From the NCBI GenBank assembly GCA_030446555.1, contig JAUJNA010000005.1:43561-95048 (forward strand): a stretch of DNA of 51,488 bases. Direction: 5' to 3'. The stretch is from Chloroflexota bacterium (GTDB lineage: Bacteria > Chloroflexota > Limnocylindria > Limnocylindrales > CSP1-4). Position 1 is the stretch's first letter; every line of letters begins with the position of its first letter. This document shows, in pieces, positions 7,340 to 15,293 of the stretch. Made by a program: the position numbers and the translations under genes. The notes beneath the pieces were generated by a model, which had not been told where the DNA came from, did not search any database, and saw only the letters and a program-made list of their open reading frames with translations.

Positions 7340-9259
7340 TTGCATCTTTACCCGCCTCGGGACGGTCGATATGTTCGAGCGGTGGAGCCACTCTCGAACG
7401 ATCTCTTTCGCTTTCGGGATACCTGCAACGTCTACCTCGTGCGCGACGGGAACGAGGGCATCCTGATCGATCTGGGCGCCGGCGACATCCTCGATCACCT
7501 CTCCGAGGCGGGCGTGGAGCGGATCACCGACGTGCTCATGACGCACCATCACCGGGACCAGGCACAGGGTCTGCCGCGCGCGGTGGAGGCGGGTATCCGG
7601 ATCTGGGTGCCACACAGCGAGCAGGAGCTCTTCGACCGGGTGGACCATCACTGGCAGGCCCGGCAACTGTCGAACGACTACAACAACCGCCAGGACCGCT
7701 TCTCGCTCCTGGAGCCGGTGCCCATCACCGGGACGCTCCAGGAATACGTGCCCGTCACGTTCGGGGGCCGATCGCTGACCGTCGTGCCGACCCCTGGTCA
7801 CACGGTGGGATCCGTCTCGGTCCTCGGCGACATCGACGGCCGACGCGTCTGCTTCACCGGCGACCTGATCTGCGCGCCCGGCAAGGTGTGGTCGCTGGCG
7901 GCGACGCAGTGGAGCTACAACGGCTCGGAGGGCATCAGCGCCACCATCCTCTCGGGCCGGGACCTTGTGAGGAGGAAACCGGACGTCCTCCTTCCCTCGC
8001 ACGGCGAGCCGATGGACGACCCAGCGCGCGCCTTCCGGCTCCTCGAGAAGCGCCTGCTCGATCTGCTCGAGCTCCGGAACGAAGACCCTGGCCTGGAGGA
8101 TCACCTCGCCAACCCGTTCGTGCCCATCACGCGCCACTTCCTGCACAACCGCACCGCACACGCCTACTCCTACATCCTCCTCTCGAAGAGCGGCAAGGCC
8201 CTTGCCATGGACTACGGGTACGACGCCAATCCGGGACTGGCCGCCGGGACGGATCGCGCGGCGCGCCGTCCCTGGCTGTACAACGTGCCTCGCCTCAAGG
8301 AGCAGTTCGGGGTGACCTCGATCGACGTGGCCATCCCCACGCACTACCACGACGATCACCTTGCATCGTTCAACCTGCTGCGCCAGGTGGAGGGCACGCG
8401 CATCTGGGCGGGCGAGAACATGGTCGATGTCCTGGAACGCCCGACCCATTACGACCTCCCCTGCCTCTGGTACGACCCCATCCCGGTGGATCGCTCGTTG
8501 CCCCTGGGGCAGCCCTTCGCATGGGAGGAGTACGAGCTGACCCTCCATCCGCTTCCCGGCCACACGCTCTATGCGGTGGCCGTGGAGGTGCGGGTGGATG
8601 GCAAGCGGATCCTGGCCCTGGGCGACCAGCTGGTGGATCTGGCCTGGCTCTTCTACCTCTACGACAAGGCGGTACCCATCGGTGAGTCGGCGTTGGGTCC
8701 GCTCCCGCCGCCGACCAGCCAGAACTACGTGTACCGCAACCGGTTCCGCATCGGTGACTATCGGGAGACGGCCGAGCTCTACCAGAGGGTCAAGCCGGAC
8801 ATCATGGTCTACGGTCATTGGGCGCCGGGAACCGTCGACCGGTCGTACCTCGACCGACTCAAGGCTCGAGGATCCCGGCTGGAGCGGCTCCATCGCGACC
8901 TGCTGCCACTCGACGATGTGGACTTCGGGGCCGAGGGGGTCGGCGCCTGGATCCGCCCCTACCGCTCGGAGATCCGGTCGGGAGAGGAGCTCGTCCTCGC
9001 GGTGGAGGTCCTCGATCCGTTCTCCCGAGCGGCCGAGGCACAGGTCACCTTGGCGGTGCCGCCGGGCTGGAGAGTCCGCCCGGTGGCTGGCGACGGCGAG
9101 GGTCGGGTGGCGCTCCAGGCGGGACAGACGGGGACCGTTGAGTTCTGTGTGACGCCGCCGCCGGACACGCGGGTCCGGCGGGCTCGCGTGGCGGCGGACA
9201 TGACCGTGGACGGCCGCCGATTCGGCCAGCAGGCGGAGGCGCTCGTCACCGTCGTCTGA
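7340..9259 (+). CDS. two-domain metallo-beta-lactamase-fold hydrolase with C-terminal beta-sandwich
   Basis: The protein carries two MBL-fold units. The first (about residues 20-250) has a degenerate metal motif H69-H-H71-R-D73-Q74 in which the last His is Gln, followed by PGHT and FTGD and an S-H-G loop. The second (about 260-530) has the intact THYHDDH motif (335, 337, 339, 340), then PGHT, LALGD and a late His in VYGHW. The last 100 residues look like an NEW3/Ig-type beta-sandwich. No signal peptide is evident. The TTG at 7340 has a GGGAGG 11 bases upstream and is preferred; an ATG at 7304 would add 12 residues but lacks an RBS. It is divergent from the sugar kinase operon. Substrate unknown. 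Confidence 0.75.
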   Translation: MHLYPPRDGRYVRAVEPLSNDLFRFRDTCNVYLVRDGNEGILIDLGAGDILDHLSEAGVERITDVLMTHHHRDQAQGLPRAVEAGIRIWVPHSEQELFDRVDHHWQARQLSNDYNNRQDRFSLLEPVPITGTLQEYVPVTFGGRSLTVVPTPGHTVGSVSVLGDIDGRRVCFTGDLICAPGKVWSLAATQWSYNGSEGISATILSGRDLVRRKPDVLLPSHGEPMDDPARAFRLLEKRLLDLLELRNEDPGLEDHLANPFVPITRHFLHNRTAHAYSYILLSKSGKALAMDYGYDANPGLAAGTDRAARRPWLYNVPRLKEQFGVTSIDVAIPTHYHDDHLASFNLLRQVEGTRIWAGENMVDVLERPTHYDLPCLWYDPIPVDRSLPLGQPFAWEEYELTLHPLPGHTLYAVAVEVRVDGKRILALGDQLVDLAWLFYLYDKAVPIGESALGPLPPPTSQNYVYRNRFRIGDYRETAELYQRVKPDIMVYGHWAPGTVDRSYLDRLKARGSRLERLHRDLLPLDDVDFGAEGVGAWIRPYRSEIRSGEELVLAVEVLDPFSRAAEAQVTLAVPPGWRVRPVAGDGEGRVALQAGQTGTVEFCVTPPPDTRVRRARVAADMTVDGRRFGQQAEALVTVV

Positions 9260-9329
9260 CCCGTCGTGGTCCGTCGCTCCTGTGCGAGGATTGGCCGCCA
9301 CAAGGAGGACGCACGACAGGAGAGGCAGG

Positions 9330-10415
9330 ATGCCCACCCGACGACCGATGGCCCTGGTGCTGGCAGCGGTGCTGACCCTGACCGCCTGCGCGGGGACCGG
9401 CACGAGCCCGGCGCCGCGTAGCCTGCCCGCCAGCCAGGCGCCGGCTTCGGCGAGCGCCGTTCCGTCCACCGTCGCTTCGCCGGATGCCAGCCAGGCCCCG
9501 TCCGCGAGCCCGAGCGAAGCCGCGACCACGGCTCCCAGCGAGGGTGCCAGTCCCCAGGCCAGCCCGAGCGCGCCGACCGTCAGCGAGGCCTGCCTGGCGG
9601 CCAGCCTGACGCTGAAGAACCCCGGGCGCTTGACAGTCAGCACGGACGACCCGGCGTACCCGCCCTGGTGGGGCGGCGATCCCGAGATCCAGTACCCGCA
9701 CGAGCCCGAGGGCGGCTCGGGCTGGAAGTTCAGCGATCCATACTCCGGTGAGGGGTACGAGGGCGCCACGGCCTATGCCGTGGCAGAAGCACTCGGCTTC
9801 ACGCCCGACCAGGTGGACTGGACGCCGAACGTCAGCTTCGAGCTCGCCTTCCGGCCCGGCCCCAAGGCTTTCGACTTCCACCTGGCGCAGGTCTCCATCC
9901 GGCCCAGGCGCGCCGAGGCGGTCGATTTCAGCGAGCCGTACTTCGATGCCAACCAGTCGATCATCGCGCTGACCCCCAACGCGATCGGCGGCGCGACCAC
10001 GATCGAGGGCCTCAGGGACTTCAGGCTGGGGGCGGCCGTCGGCACGACGAGCCTGGAACTCATCGAGACGGTCATCGGGCCGAACGTCGAACCGTCGGTC
10101 TTCAACGACAACAACGACGCCCTGCGTGCGCTCAAGAACGGCCAGATCGACGGCCTGGTGGTCGACCTCCAGACGGCCTTCTTCATGCGCGACGCGCAGC
10201 TCGAGGACTTCGACACCCCGGAGCCGGAAGCGACCGTCATCGGCCAGTTCGATGTGTCGGCGCAGGTCGACCAAGTGGGCCTCGTGCTCGAGAAGGGCAG
10301 CCCGCTCACCCCGTGCGTCAACGAGGCCCTGGCGGTCATCAAGGCGAACGGCACGCTCCAGGCCATCTACGACGAATGGATCAGCACCGGCCAGGAGATC
10401 CCCGTCTTCGAATGA
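9330..10415 (+). CDS. amino-acid-type ABC transporter substrate-binding lipoprotein
   Basis: The 361-residue protein begins with a lipoprotein signal (LVLAAVLTLTAC, lipobox Cys near residue 19). A long Ser/Pro/Ala-rich linker to about residue 85 is followed by an SBP_bac_3 domain: LTVSTDDPAYPPW, FDFHLAQVSIRPRRAEAVDFSEPYF and LRALKNGQIDGLVVD. This family binds polar amino acids or similar small solutes outside the membrane. The ATG at 9330 is preceded by AGGAGAGG. The permease and ATPase genes follow directly, so this is the first gene of a complete three-component importer. The ligand is not predictable. Confidence 0.88.
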   Translation: MPTRRPMALVLAAVLTLTACAGTGTSPAPRSLPASQAPASASAVPSTVASPDASQAPSASPSEAATTAPSEGASPQASPSAPTVSEACLAASLTLKNPGRLTVSTDDPAYPPWWGGDPEIQYPHEPEGGSGWKFSDPYSGEGYEGATAYAVAEALGFTPDQVDWTPNVSFELAFRPGPKAFDFHLAQVSIRPRRAEAVDFSEPYFDANQSIIALTPNAIGGATTIEGLRDFRLGAAVGTTSLELIETVIGPNVEPSVFNDNNDALRALKNGQIDGLVVDLQTAFFMRDAQLEDFDTPEPEATVIGQFDVSAQVDQVGLVLEKGSPLTPCVNEALAVIKANGTLQAIYDEWISTGQEIPVFE

Positions 10416-10437
10416 GAGGCCGTTCTCCGGGCCACCG

Positions 10438-10911
10438 ATGAGCGGCGCAGCGAACTCCGCGGACCCGGACACCCTCCCCTCTCGCCGAGCGGGACCGGCG
10501 CGCAGGGAACCACTTCAGCGCCCCGGCCGCAGCATCGTCATCGCGCTCCTCAGCACCGTGGCCGTGTCCAGCGTGGTGGGCTACCTGCTCGTGAACGCGC
10601 CGGGCTGGTCCACGGTGCAGGAGTCCTTCTTCGACGGGGAGGTCTTCGCGGCGTCCCTGCCGGACATCGCGCGGGCGTTCCTCGTGAACGTCAGGCTGTT
10701 CCTGACCGCCGAGGTGTTCATCCTCATCCTCGCCTTGCTGCTCGCGGTCATGCGCAGCCTGCCGGGACCCGTCTTCTTCCCCATCCGGGCCATCGCGGTC
10801 GTCTACATCGACTTCTTCCGAGGCGTGCCCGGACTGCTGGTCATCTACCTGCTGGGCCTGGGTGTGCCGGCACTGCAGCTGCCGGGCGTGACGAACGACG
10901 TGCTGGTGTGA
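10438..10911 (+). CDS. amino-acid ABC transporter permease, N-terminal part (ends at in-frame TGA)
   Basis: This frame encodes the first part of a HisM/GlnP-type permease. A cytoplasmic, Arg-rich N-terminus is followed by membrane segments SIVIALLSTVAVSSVVGYLLV, VNVRLFLTAEVFILILALLLAV and FRGVPGLLVIYLLGLGVPAL. A TGA at 10909-10911 (codon 158) interrupts it, and the same frame continues without a shift into the rest of the permease. Either the gene is a pseudogene, the base call is wrong (TGG or GGA would restore the frame), or the TGA is read through. The neighbouring binding protein and ATPase are intact. Confidence 0.8.
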   Translation: MSGAANSADPDTLPSRRAGPARREPLQRPGRSIVIALLSTVAVSSVVGYLLVNAPGWSTVQESFFDGEVFAASLPDIARAFLVNVRLFLTAEVFILILALLLAVMRSLPGPVFFPIRAIAVVYIDFFRGVPGLLVIYLLGLGVPALQLPGVTNDVLV

Positions 10912-11316
10912 GGCCTCGTGGGGCTCGTCCTCGTCTGGTCGGCGTACGTGGCGGAGGTGTATCGGGCGGGCATCGAAGCCATCCACCCCAGCCAGGAGGC
11001 CGCTGCGCGCTCGCTCGGCCTGTCGCGTCTCCAGTCGCTTCGCTACGTGGTCCTGCCGCAAGCCGTGCGGCGCGTCATCCCGCCGCTGCTCAACGACTTC
11101 ATCGGCCTCCAGAAGGATACCGCGCTGCTCTCGCTGCTGGGGATCGTGGAGTCCTTCCGCCGGGCGCAGATCGAGGCGGCCGGTGCCTTCGACTTCACGC
11201 CCTACCTCGTCACGGCGCTCTTCTTCCTGGCCATCACGATCCCGTTGGCTCGAACGGTCGACTGGCTCGTCGCGCGCGATCGCAGCCGGCGACTCGCTGG
11301 GAGCCGAGCCCGATGA
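10912..11316 (+). CDS. amino-acid ABC transporter permease, C-terminal part (same frame after TGA)
   Basis: Immediately after the TGA the same frame gives GLVGLVLVWSAYVAEVYRAGI, then the EAA-loop region (IHPSQEAAARSLGLSRLQSLRYVVLPQAVR in overview), which contacts the ATPase. It ends with a last membrane segment near FFLAITIPLA. Joined to the upstream part it makes a 292-codon permease of ordinary size. GTG 10918 could start a separate fragment, but no RBS is seen and a half permease would lack the first membrane segments. The stop overlaps the ATPase start as ATGA. Confidence 0.8.
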   Translation, partial: GLVGLVLVWSAYVAEVYRAGIEAIHPSQEAAARSLGLSRLQSLRYVVLPQAVRRVIPPLLNDFIGLQKDTALLSLLGIVESFRRAQIEAAGAFDFTPYLVTALFFLAITIPLARTVDWLVARDRSRRLAGSRAR

Positions 11317-12110
11317 CCGCGGCGGAGTCGGGCCGCGTGAGCGCGGACGCCGGGGCCGCGGCCGGACGGGAAGCGCTGCGCATCGAGGGCCTGTGGAAGT
11401 CGTTCGGCCGGCTCGACGTCCTGCGAAGCATCGACCTTTCGGTGGGGCAGCACGAGGTCGTCTGCCTCATCGGCGCATCCGGCTCGGGCAAGTCGACGCT
11501 GCTGCGCTGCATCGACCTGCTGGAGCCCGTGGACGCGGGGCGGATCGTCATCGAGGGCGAGGAGATCACCGCGCGCGGCGTGGATGTCGACGCCATCCGC
11601 CGGCACATCGGCATCGTCTTCCAGGCCTTCAACCTCTTCCCCCACATGAACGTGCTTCGCAACGTCACGCTCGCGCCGCGGAAGGTGTTGCGGCTGGGCC
11701 GCGCCGAGGCGGAAGGTCGGGCCATGGAGCTGCTCTCGCGCTTCGGCCTGGCGGACAAGGTGCTGGAGTATCCCGACCGGCTGTCGGGCGGTCAGCAGCA
11801 GCGCGTCGCCATCGTCCGCGCGCTGGCCATGAAGCCGGACCTGCTCCTCCTCGACGAGGTGACCTCGGCGCTCGATCCCGAGCTGGTGGCGGAGGTGCTG
11901 GACGTCATCCGCGACCTGGCGGCCAGTGGGATGACGATGGTCATCGCCACGCACGAGATGAGCTTCGCGCGCGACATCGCCGACCGGGTCTGCTTCCTCG
12001 ACGAGGGGCGGATCCTGGAGCAGGGACCACCGTCGGTCATCTTCAGCGAGCCGCGGCAGGAGCGCACGCGCCAGTTCCTCGATCGCATCATCCGCGCCGG
12101 CCGGCTGTAA
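11313..12110 (+). CDS. amino-acid ABC transporter ATP-binding protein
   Basis: The 265-residue ATPase has Walker A GASGSGKST, the Q-loop FQAFNLFPHMNV, signature LSGGQQQR, Walker B LLLLDEVTSALDPE and the switch His in ATHEMSFA. This is the GlnQ/HisP type that powers import by polar-amino-acid transporters. It starts with ATG at 11313, overlapping the permease stop by four bases. It completes the set of binding protein (9330) and permease (10438-11316). No extra regulatory domain is present. Confidence 0.92.
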   Translation: MTAAESGRVSADAGAAAGREALRIEGLWKSFGRLDVLRSIDLSVGQHEVVCLIGASGSGKSTLLRCIDLLEPVDAGRIVIEGEEITARGVDVDAIRRHIGIVFQAFNLFPHMNVLRNVTLAPRKVLRLGRAEAEGRAMELLSRFGLADKVLEYPDRLSGGQQQRVAIVRALAMKPDLLLLDEVTSALDPELVAEVLDVIRDLAASGMTMVIATHEMSFARDIADRVCFLDEGRILEQGPPSVIFSEPRQERTRQFLDRIIRAGRL

Positions 12111-12435
12111 GGGCCGATGTTGCGTCAGGGCCGGGTTGACAGCGTGCGACCGGTTCTACGCAGGCGGTTTCCGTGCCCGCGGATGCGCTGCTTGCGCTTC
12201 TTGCGCCGAGTTTCCGTCAGATGGGCACCACGCGACCATGGTCCTCGGCCGGGGCCGCAAGTCCCTGTCAGATGGACGCGGCTGCGCACATGTGACCGAA
12301 GATGGCGGGATGAGGGGCCGGGATCGGCCGGATCCGCGGAACGGTGGCTCCCTGATGCGCATCTGACCGAAAACCCGCGCCTCCGTCCAGACCATCCTTG
12401 TCACTCGACTCGACGAAGCGCAAGGAGGACCGGCG
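12111..12435. other. intergenic stretch with repeated GTCAGATG motifs, no gene seen
   Basis: The 325 bases between the ABC transporter ATPase and the Rid gene hold no credible coding frame. GTCAGATG occurs at 12216-12223 and 12267-12274, and inverted (CATCTGAC) at 12360-12367. The last copy overlaps a perfect 10-base palindrome GATGCGCATC at 12354-12363. These could be operator sites for the Rid gene. A good RBS (AAGGAGG, 12422-12428) precedes that gene. Confidence 0.35.
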
Positions 12436-12834
12436 ATGCCTGGGCGAGGCACGAACGACGAACGTCAGCGAATCAGTTCCGGATCGCCCTACGAGGAGCC
12501 CATCGGCTTCTCGCGTGCCATCCGGGTGCGGGAGCGCGTGCTCGTCGCCGGCACGGCACCCGTCTGGCCGGACGGTTCGTGCGACCCTGACCCGGGGAGG
12601 CAGGCGGCGCGCTGCCTGGAGATCATCGTCGCTGCACTCGCCGAGGCCGGCGCGACGGCAGAGGATGTCGTCCGGACCCGCATCTTCCTGACCGACGCTG
12701 CCGACTGGGAGGCCGTCGGGCGCGCGCACGGTGAGGTCTTCGGGTGCATCCGGCCGGCCTCCACGATGGTCGTCGTGGCGGCGCTCCTCGACCCGCGATG
12801 GAAGGTCGAGATCGAGGCCGAGGCCATCGTCTGA
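12436..12834 (+). CDS. Rid (YjgF/YER057c/UK114) family protein
   Basis: The 132-residue protein shows the Rid fold blocks GFSRAIRVRERVLVAGTAPV, EDVVRTRIFLTD and the end segment WKVEIEAEAIV. RidA itself deaminates reactive enamine/imine intermediates using a conserved Arg near the end (P-A-R-S in RidA). Here the equivalent segment reads RPASTMV, with Ser where the Arg would be. The protein therefore belongs to one of the other Rid subgroups and imine deaminase activity is doubtful. AAGGAGG eight bases upstream fixes the ATG start. It follows an amino-acid-type transporter but lies 325 bases away, so a joint function is uncertain. Confidence 0.8.
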   Translation: MPGRGTNDERQRISSGSPYEEPIGFSRAIRVRERVLVAGTAPVWPDGSCDPDPGRQAARCLEIIVAALAEAGATAEDVVRTRIFLTDAADWEAVGRAHGEVFGCIRPASTMVVVAALLDPRWKVEIEAEAIV

Positions 12835-12855
12835 CCCGGACTCGCGGAACCCGTT

Positions 12856-12864
12856 TGCTAGAAT
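12856..12864 (+). promoter_or_regulatory. extended -10 promoter element of the tRNA-Gln gene
   Basis: The bases TGCTAGAAT form an extended -10 element (TGn plus TAGAAT) ending 13 bases before the first base of the tRNA. This distance fits a transcription start just ahead of the mature 5' end. No clear -35 hexamer is seen, as is usual for extended -10 promoters. Confidence 0.5.
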
Positions 12865-12877
12865 GCCGACCGGTCGC

Positions 12878-12952
12878 TGGCGAGTGGCCAAGCGGTAAGG
12901 CGCCTGACTCTGGATCAGGAGATCCTAGGTTCGAATCCTAGCTCGCCAGCCA
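12878..12952 (+). tRNA. tRNA-Gln (anticodon CTG), CCA encoded
   Basis: A complete cloverleaf can be folded. The acceptor stem TGGCGAG (12878-12884) pairs with CTCGCCA (12942-12948). The anticodon stem CCTGA/TCAGG encloses the loop CTCTGGA, with anticodon CTG at 12910-12912. The T arm CTAGG-TTCGAAT-CCTAG is perfect. The discriminator is G12949, followed by an encoded CCA at 12950-12952. The anticodon reads CAG, so the amino acid is glutamine. There is no neighbouring tRNA. Confidence 0.97.
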
Positions 12953-13028
12953 ATCCGCGCAGATGCACCGCTCAGCAGCGGCGAAGGCAGGGTGACCAGC
13001 TAGCTCGCTGGCTCTCGCTCGCCGGTTC

Positions 13029-13559
13029 CTAGAGCGCTCCTCCTGCGGCGGGCGGCGCGTTCGGCGACTCGCCGTGATCGCCGACCGCTTCGCGCGCCAA
13101 GTAGGCCTCGGCCAACAGGATGTTCGTCTCCGCGGCGCGCTCCACGGTCCGCAGCAGGTCGGACATCGAGGCCATCTCCTCGAGTTGCTCCTTGAGGAAC
13201 CAGGCCAGGAACTGCTCGCCGACCAGATCGCCCTCCTTCCGCGCCTGGTGGGCCAGCCGCTCGATCATCTCCGTCACTCGCTCCTCCTGGCTGAGCGCGA
13301 GGCGCACCGGTTCGACGGGGTCCGCGAACTCGTTCCTTGGTTCGCTGACCGCCGGGATGGTCACGGTCTTCCGGGCATCAAGCAGGTACTGGACGATGAT
13401 CATCGCGTGGTTCCGCTCCTCCACCGCCTGTCGGTAGAAGTGGCGAGCGAGCTGTGGAAGCGTCTGTCCGTCGTACCAGACAGCGATCGCCACGTACTGC
13501 TGGCTGGCCGCGAACTCGTGCGCGGTCTGCTCGTTGAGTGCCTCGGTGAACTGCGACAT
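13029..13559 (-). CDS. ferritin-like iron-storage protein
   Basis: The 176-residue four-helix protein has the ferroxidase-centre pattern of bacterial ferritin. The first helix is NEQTAHEFAASQQYVAIAVW, the second contains EERNHAMIIVQY (ExxH), and the fourth is FLAWFLKEQLEEMASMSDLLRTVE. Ferritins oxidise Fe(II) and store it as a mineral inside a 24-subunit shell, which limits oxidative stress. The last 20 residues are a Pro/Gly/Ala tail not needed for the fold. The ATG at 13559 is preceded by AGGAGG on the coding strand. It stands alone between the tRNA and a divergent DUF3090 gene. Confidence 0.88.
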   Translation of the reverse strand: MSQFTEALNEQTAHEFAASQQYVAIAVWYDGQTLPQLARHFYRQAVEERNHAMIIVQYLLDARKTVTIPAVSEPRNEFADPVEPVRLALSQEERVTEMIERLAHQARKEGDLVGEQFLAWFLKEQLEEMASMSDLLRTVERAAETNILLAEAYLAREAVGDHGESPNAPPAAGGAL

Positions 13560-13874
13560 CGAGCGCCTCCTGGATCTCGTACGAAGCGCGGAGCGGGGAT
13601 GATCATGCGTAGCCTAGACCGCTCCTGATGTGGTGGCGCTCGGATCGTCGATGGGGGGCTGACGGCGAACGGCATGACCGGCGGCCATCACATCGGCCGG
13701 CGGTCCCGACCGTCCCGAGCGGAGTCTCGCACCGGCGCCGGTCGGCTGAGCTCGCTACCGCTCGGCTACGCCCGGGGCTCCAGGGGGTCCTGTACGACGG
13801 TCCGCACGACCTCGTCTCGCTGAAGGCTGCGGTCTCGGGCACGTCGCCGCCGCTCGGGTATAGAGTCGCGGCAG
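13560..13874. other. divergent intergenic region between ferritin and DUF3090 genes
   Basis: About 315 bases separate the two divergent starts. No coding frame with recognisable content is seen. It must hold the ferritin promoter on the minus side; a TATAGA box near the right end is listed separately. No obvious Fur or IdeR-like palindrome could be picked out. Confidence 0.4.
13859..13864 (+). promoter_or_regulatory. -10-like box of the DUF3090 gene (leaderless)
   Basis: TATAGA ends ten bases before the ATG at 13875, with no Shine-Dalgarno sequence between. This spacing predicts a transcript starting at or very near the start codon. Confidence 0.4.
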
Positions 13875-14429
13875 ATGGCGCGCAGGATCTTCATCTTCGA
13901 CCCACCGGACCGATTCGTGGCCGGCACCGTCGGGCCGGCGGGGGAACGCACCTTCTTCCTCCAGGCGACGCAGGGTCAGCGCATCATCTCGGTGGCGCTG
14001 GAGAAGATCCAGGTCGCGGTGCTGGCGGAACGGATGGGGGCGTTGCTGGGGGAGCTCGAGCGACAGGGCGTCGCGGCGACGAAGGGCCCCATCCTCGGGA
14101 ACGACGATCGAGCGCTGGATGAGCCGCTCCGCGAGGAGTTCCGGGTGGGCACCATCGCCCTCTCATGGGACGGAGAGGACGAGGTGGTGACGGTGGAGGC
14201 AAGGGCCGCCACCGAAGCCGGGGAGGACGAGGAGACGCTCGAGGTCGATGACGATGACCTCGACGGCCCCGACCTCGTGCGGGTGCGTCTCGTGCCCGCC
14301 CTCGCCCGTGGGTTCGTGGCACGAGCGGCTCGGATCGTCGCGGCCGGCCGTGCGCCGTGCCCCTTCTGCGGCCAGCCGCTCGATCCACAGGGTCACCTCT
14401 GTGCACGCCGCAACGGGTACCTGAACTGA
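13875..14429 (+). CDS. DUF3090 family protein
   Basis: The 184-residue protein starts MARRIFIFDPPDRFVAGTVG and ends with a small Cys cluster (CPFCGQPLDPQGHLC) that could bind a zinc ion. This matches the DUF3090 family, found mainly in Actinomycetota and some Chloroflexota and usually next to the SCO1664-like gene, as it is here. The middle is strongly acidic (residues about 120-135). The biochemical function is unknown. The stop lies just before the likely start of the next gene, so the two are probably co-transcribed from a leaderless promoter. Confidence 0.85.
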   Translation: MARRIFIFDPPDRFVAGTVGPAGERTFFLQATQGQRIISVALEKIQVAVLAERMGALLGELERQGVAATKGPILGNDDRALDEPLREEFRVGTIALSWDGEDEVVTVEARAATEAGEDEETLEVDDDDLDGPDLVRVRLVPALARGFVARAARIVAAGRAPCPFCGQPLDPQGHLCARRNGYLN

Positions 14430-14446
14430 TCCTCGACACCGACCAG

Positions 14447-15154
14447 GTGCTGAGGCGACTCCGGGATGCCGAGCTGGGCGTGGTCGGGCGGCTCGTGGAG
14501 GCATCGAACGCGACGCTGTACTGCGAGCTGCGCCACCCCGAGGCCGACGAGACCGACCCCTGGCACTGCGTCTACAAGCCGATCCGCGGCGAACGGCCGC
14601 TGGAGGACTTTCCGCGCGGCACGCTAGCGTATCGGGAAGTGGCCGCCTTCGAGCTTTCCGAGGCGATCGGCTGGCGCATCGTGCCACCCACCCTCGTGCG
14701 CGACGGACCGCTGGGCCGGGGCATGGTGCAGTGGTGGATCGACGTGGACGAGGATGTCGATGTCCTGGAGCTCATCCTCACGCGCGACCAGCGACTGCGG
14801 CGCATGGCCCTCTTCGACGCCGTCATCAACAACGCCGACCGAAAGGGCGGCCACGTCCTGCCGACCGACGACGGCCACCTGTACGGCTGCGACCACGGTG
14901 TCAGCTTCGCCGTCGCCCACAAGCTCCGGACGGTCCTCTGGGGATGGCGGGGCGAGGCGCTCACCCATGAGGAGCGGGCATCCCTCCGCCGGCTGCGGCG
15001 CACGCTGGATGGGGAGCTGGCCGATCGACTGGGAACGCTGCTGGCACCCGAGGAGGTCGAGGCCACCTGCGAGCGCATCGACCGGCTCGTCCGTAGCGGT
15101 CGGATGCCGATGCCCGACCCGTACCGCCCGGCGATCCCCTGGCCGCCCTTCTGA
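14447..15154 (+). CDS. SCO1664 family protein (kinase-like fold)
   Basis: The protein has the family's blocks EASNATLYCEL, CVYKPIRGERPLEDF, LAYREVAAFELSEAIG and DAVINNADRKGGHVL, then GCDHGVSF. YKP, NNADRK and DHG look like the Lys, catalytic-loop and metal-binding motifs of an atypical PI3/4-kinase-like fold. Activity is not established for this family. GTG 14447 is used as start because it gives a normal N-terminus shortly before EASN; an in-frame GTG at 14357 would lie inside the DUF3090 gene. Pairing with DUF3090 is conserved in other genomes, from memory, which implies a shared but unknown role. Confidence 0.8.
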   Translation: MLRRLRDAELGVVGRLVEASNATLYCELRHPEADETDPWHCVYKPIRGERPLEDFPRGTLAYREVAAFELSEAIGWRIVPPTLVRDGPLGRGMVQWWIDVDEDVDVLELILTRDQRLRRMALFDAVINNADRKGGHVLPTDDGHLYGCDHGVSFAVAHKLRTVLWGWRGEALTHEERASLRRLRRTLDGELADRLGTLLAPEEVEATCERIDRLVRSGRMPMPDPYRPAIPWPPF

Positions 15155-15244
15155 TCGGTCCGGTGGGACGGTCGGCCTCGCCCACTTCATCCGGGCTAGC
15201 CTCGATACGCCAGATGTACCGGCGACCGCGCGCACTCCATGCGC

Positions 15245-15250
15245 TAAGGT
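15245..15250 (+). promoter_or_regulatory. possible -10 box of the glucose/sorbosone dehydrogenase gene
   Basis: TAAGGT lies 43 bases before the ATG at 15294, and GGGGGGAC is just ahead of the start as a possible RBS. The box is a weak match by sequence only; no -35 was identified. Confidence 0.25.
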
Positions 15251-15293
15251 GATCGGGACCGTGCGACAAGACCACATTCGGGGGGACCCACCC

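Noticed and set aside
4278-9259. A complete sulfoquinovose degradation pathway
   Set aside because: Only the kinase and aldolase resemble that pathway. No recognised sulfoquinovosidase, isomerase, sulfolactaldehyde reductase or sulfonate transporter is present.
13628-14122. Plus-strand frame starting at 13628 overlapping the DUF3090 gene
   Set aside because: It is Arg/Gly/His-rich, has no motif and runs in a different frame through a recognised gene.
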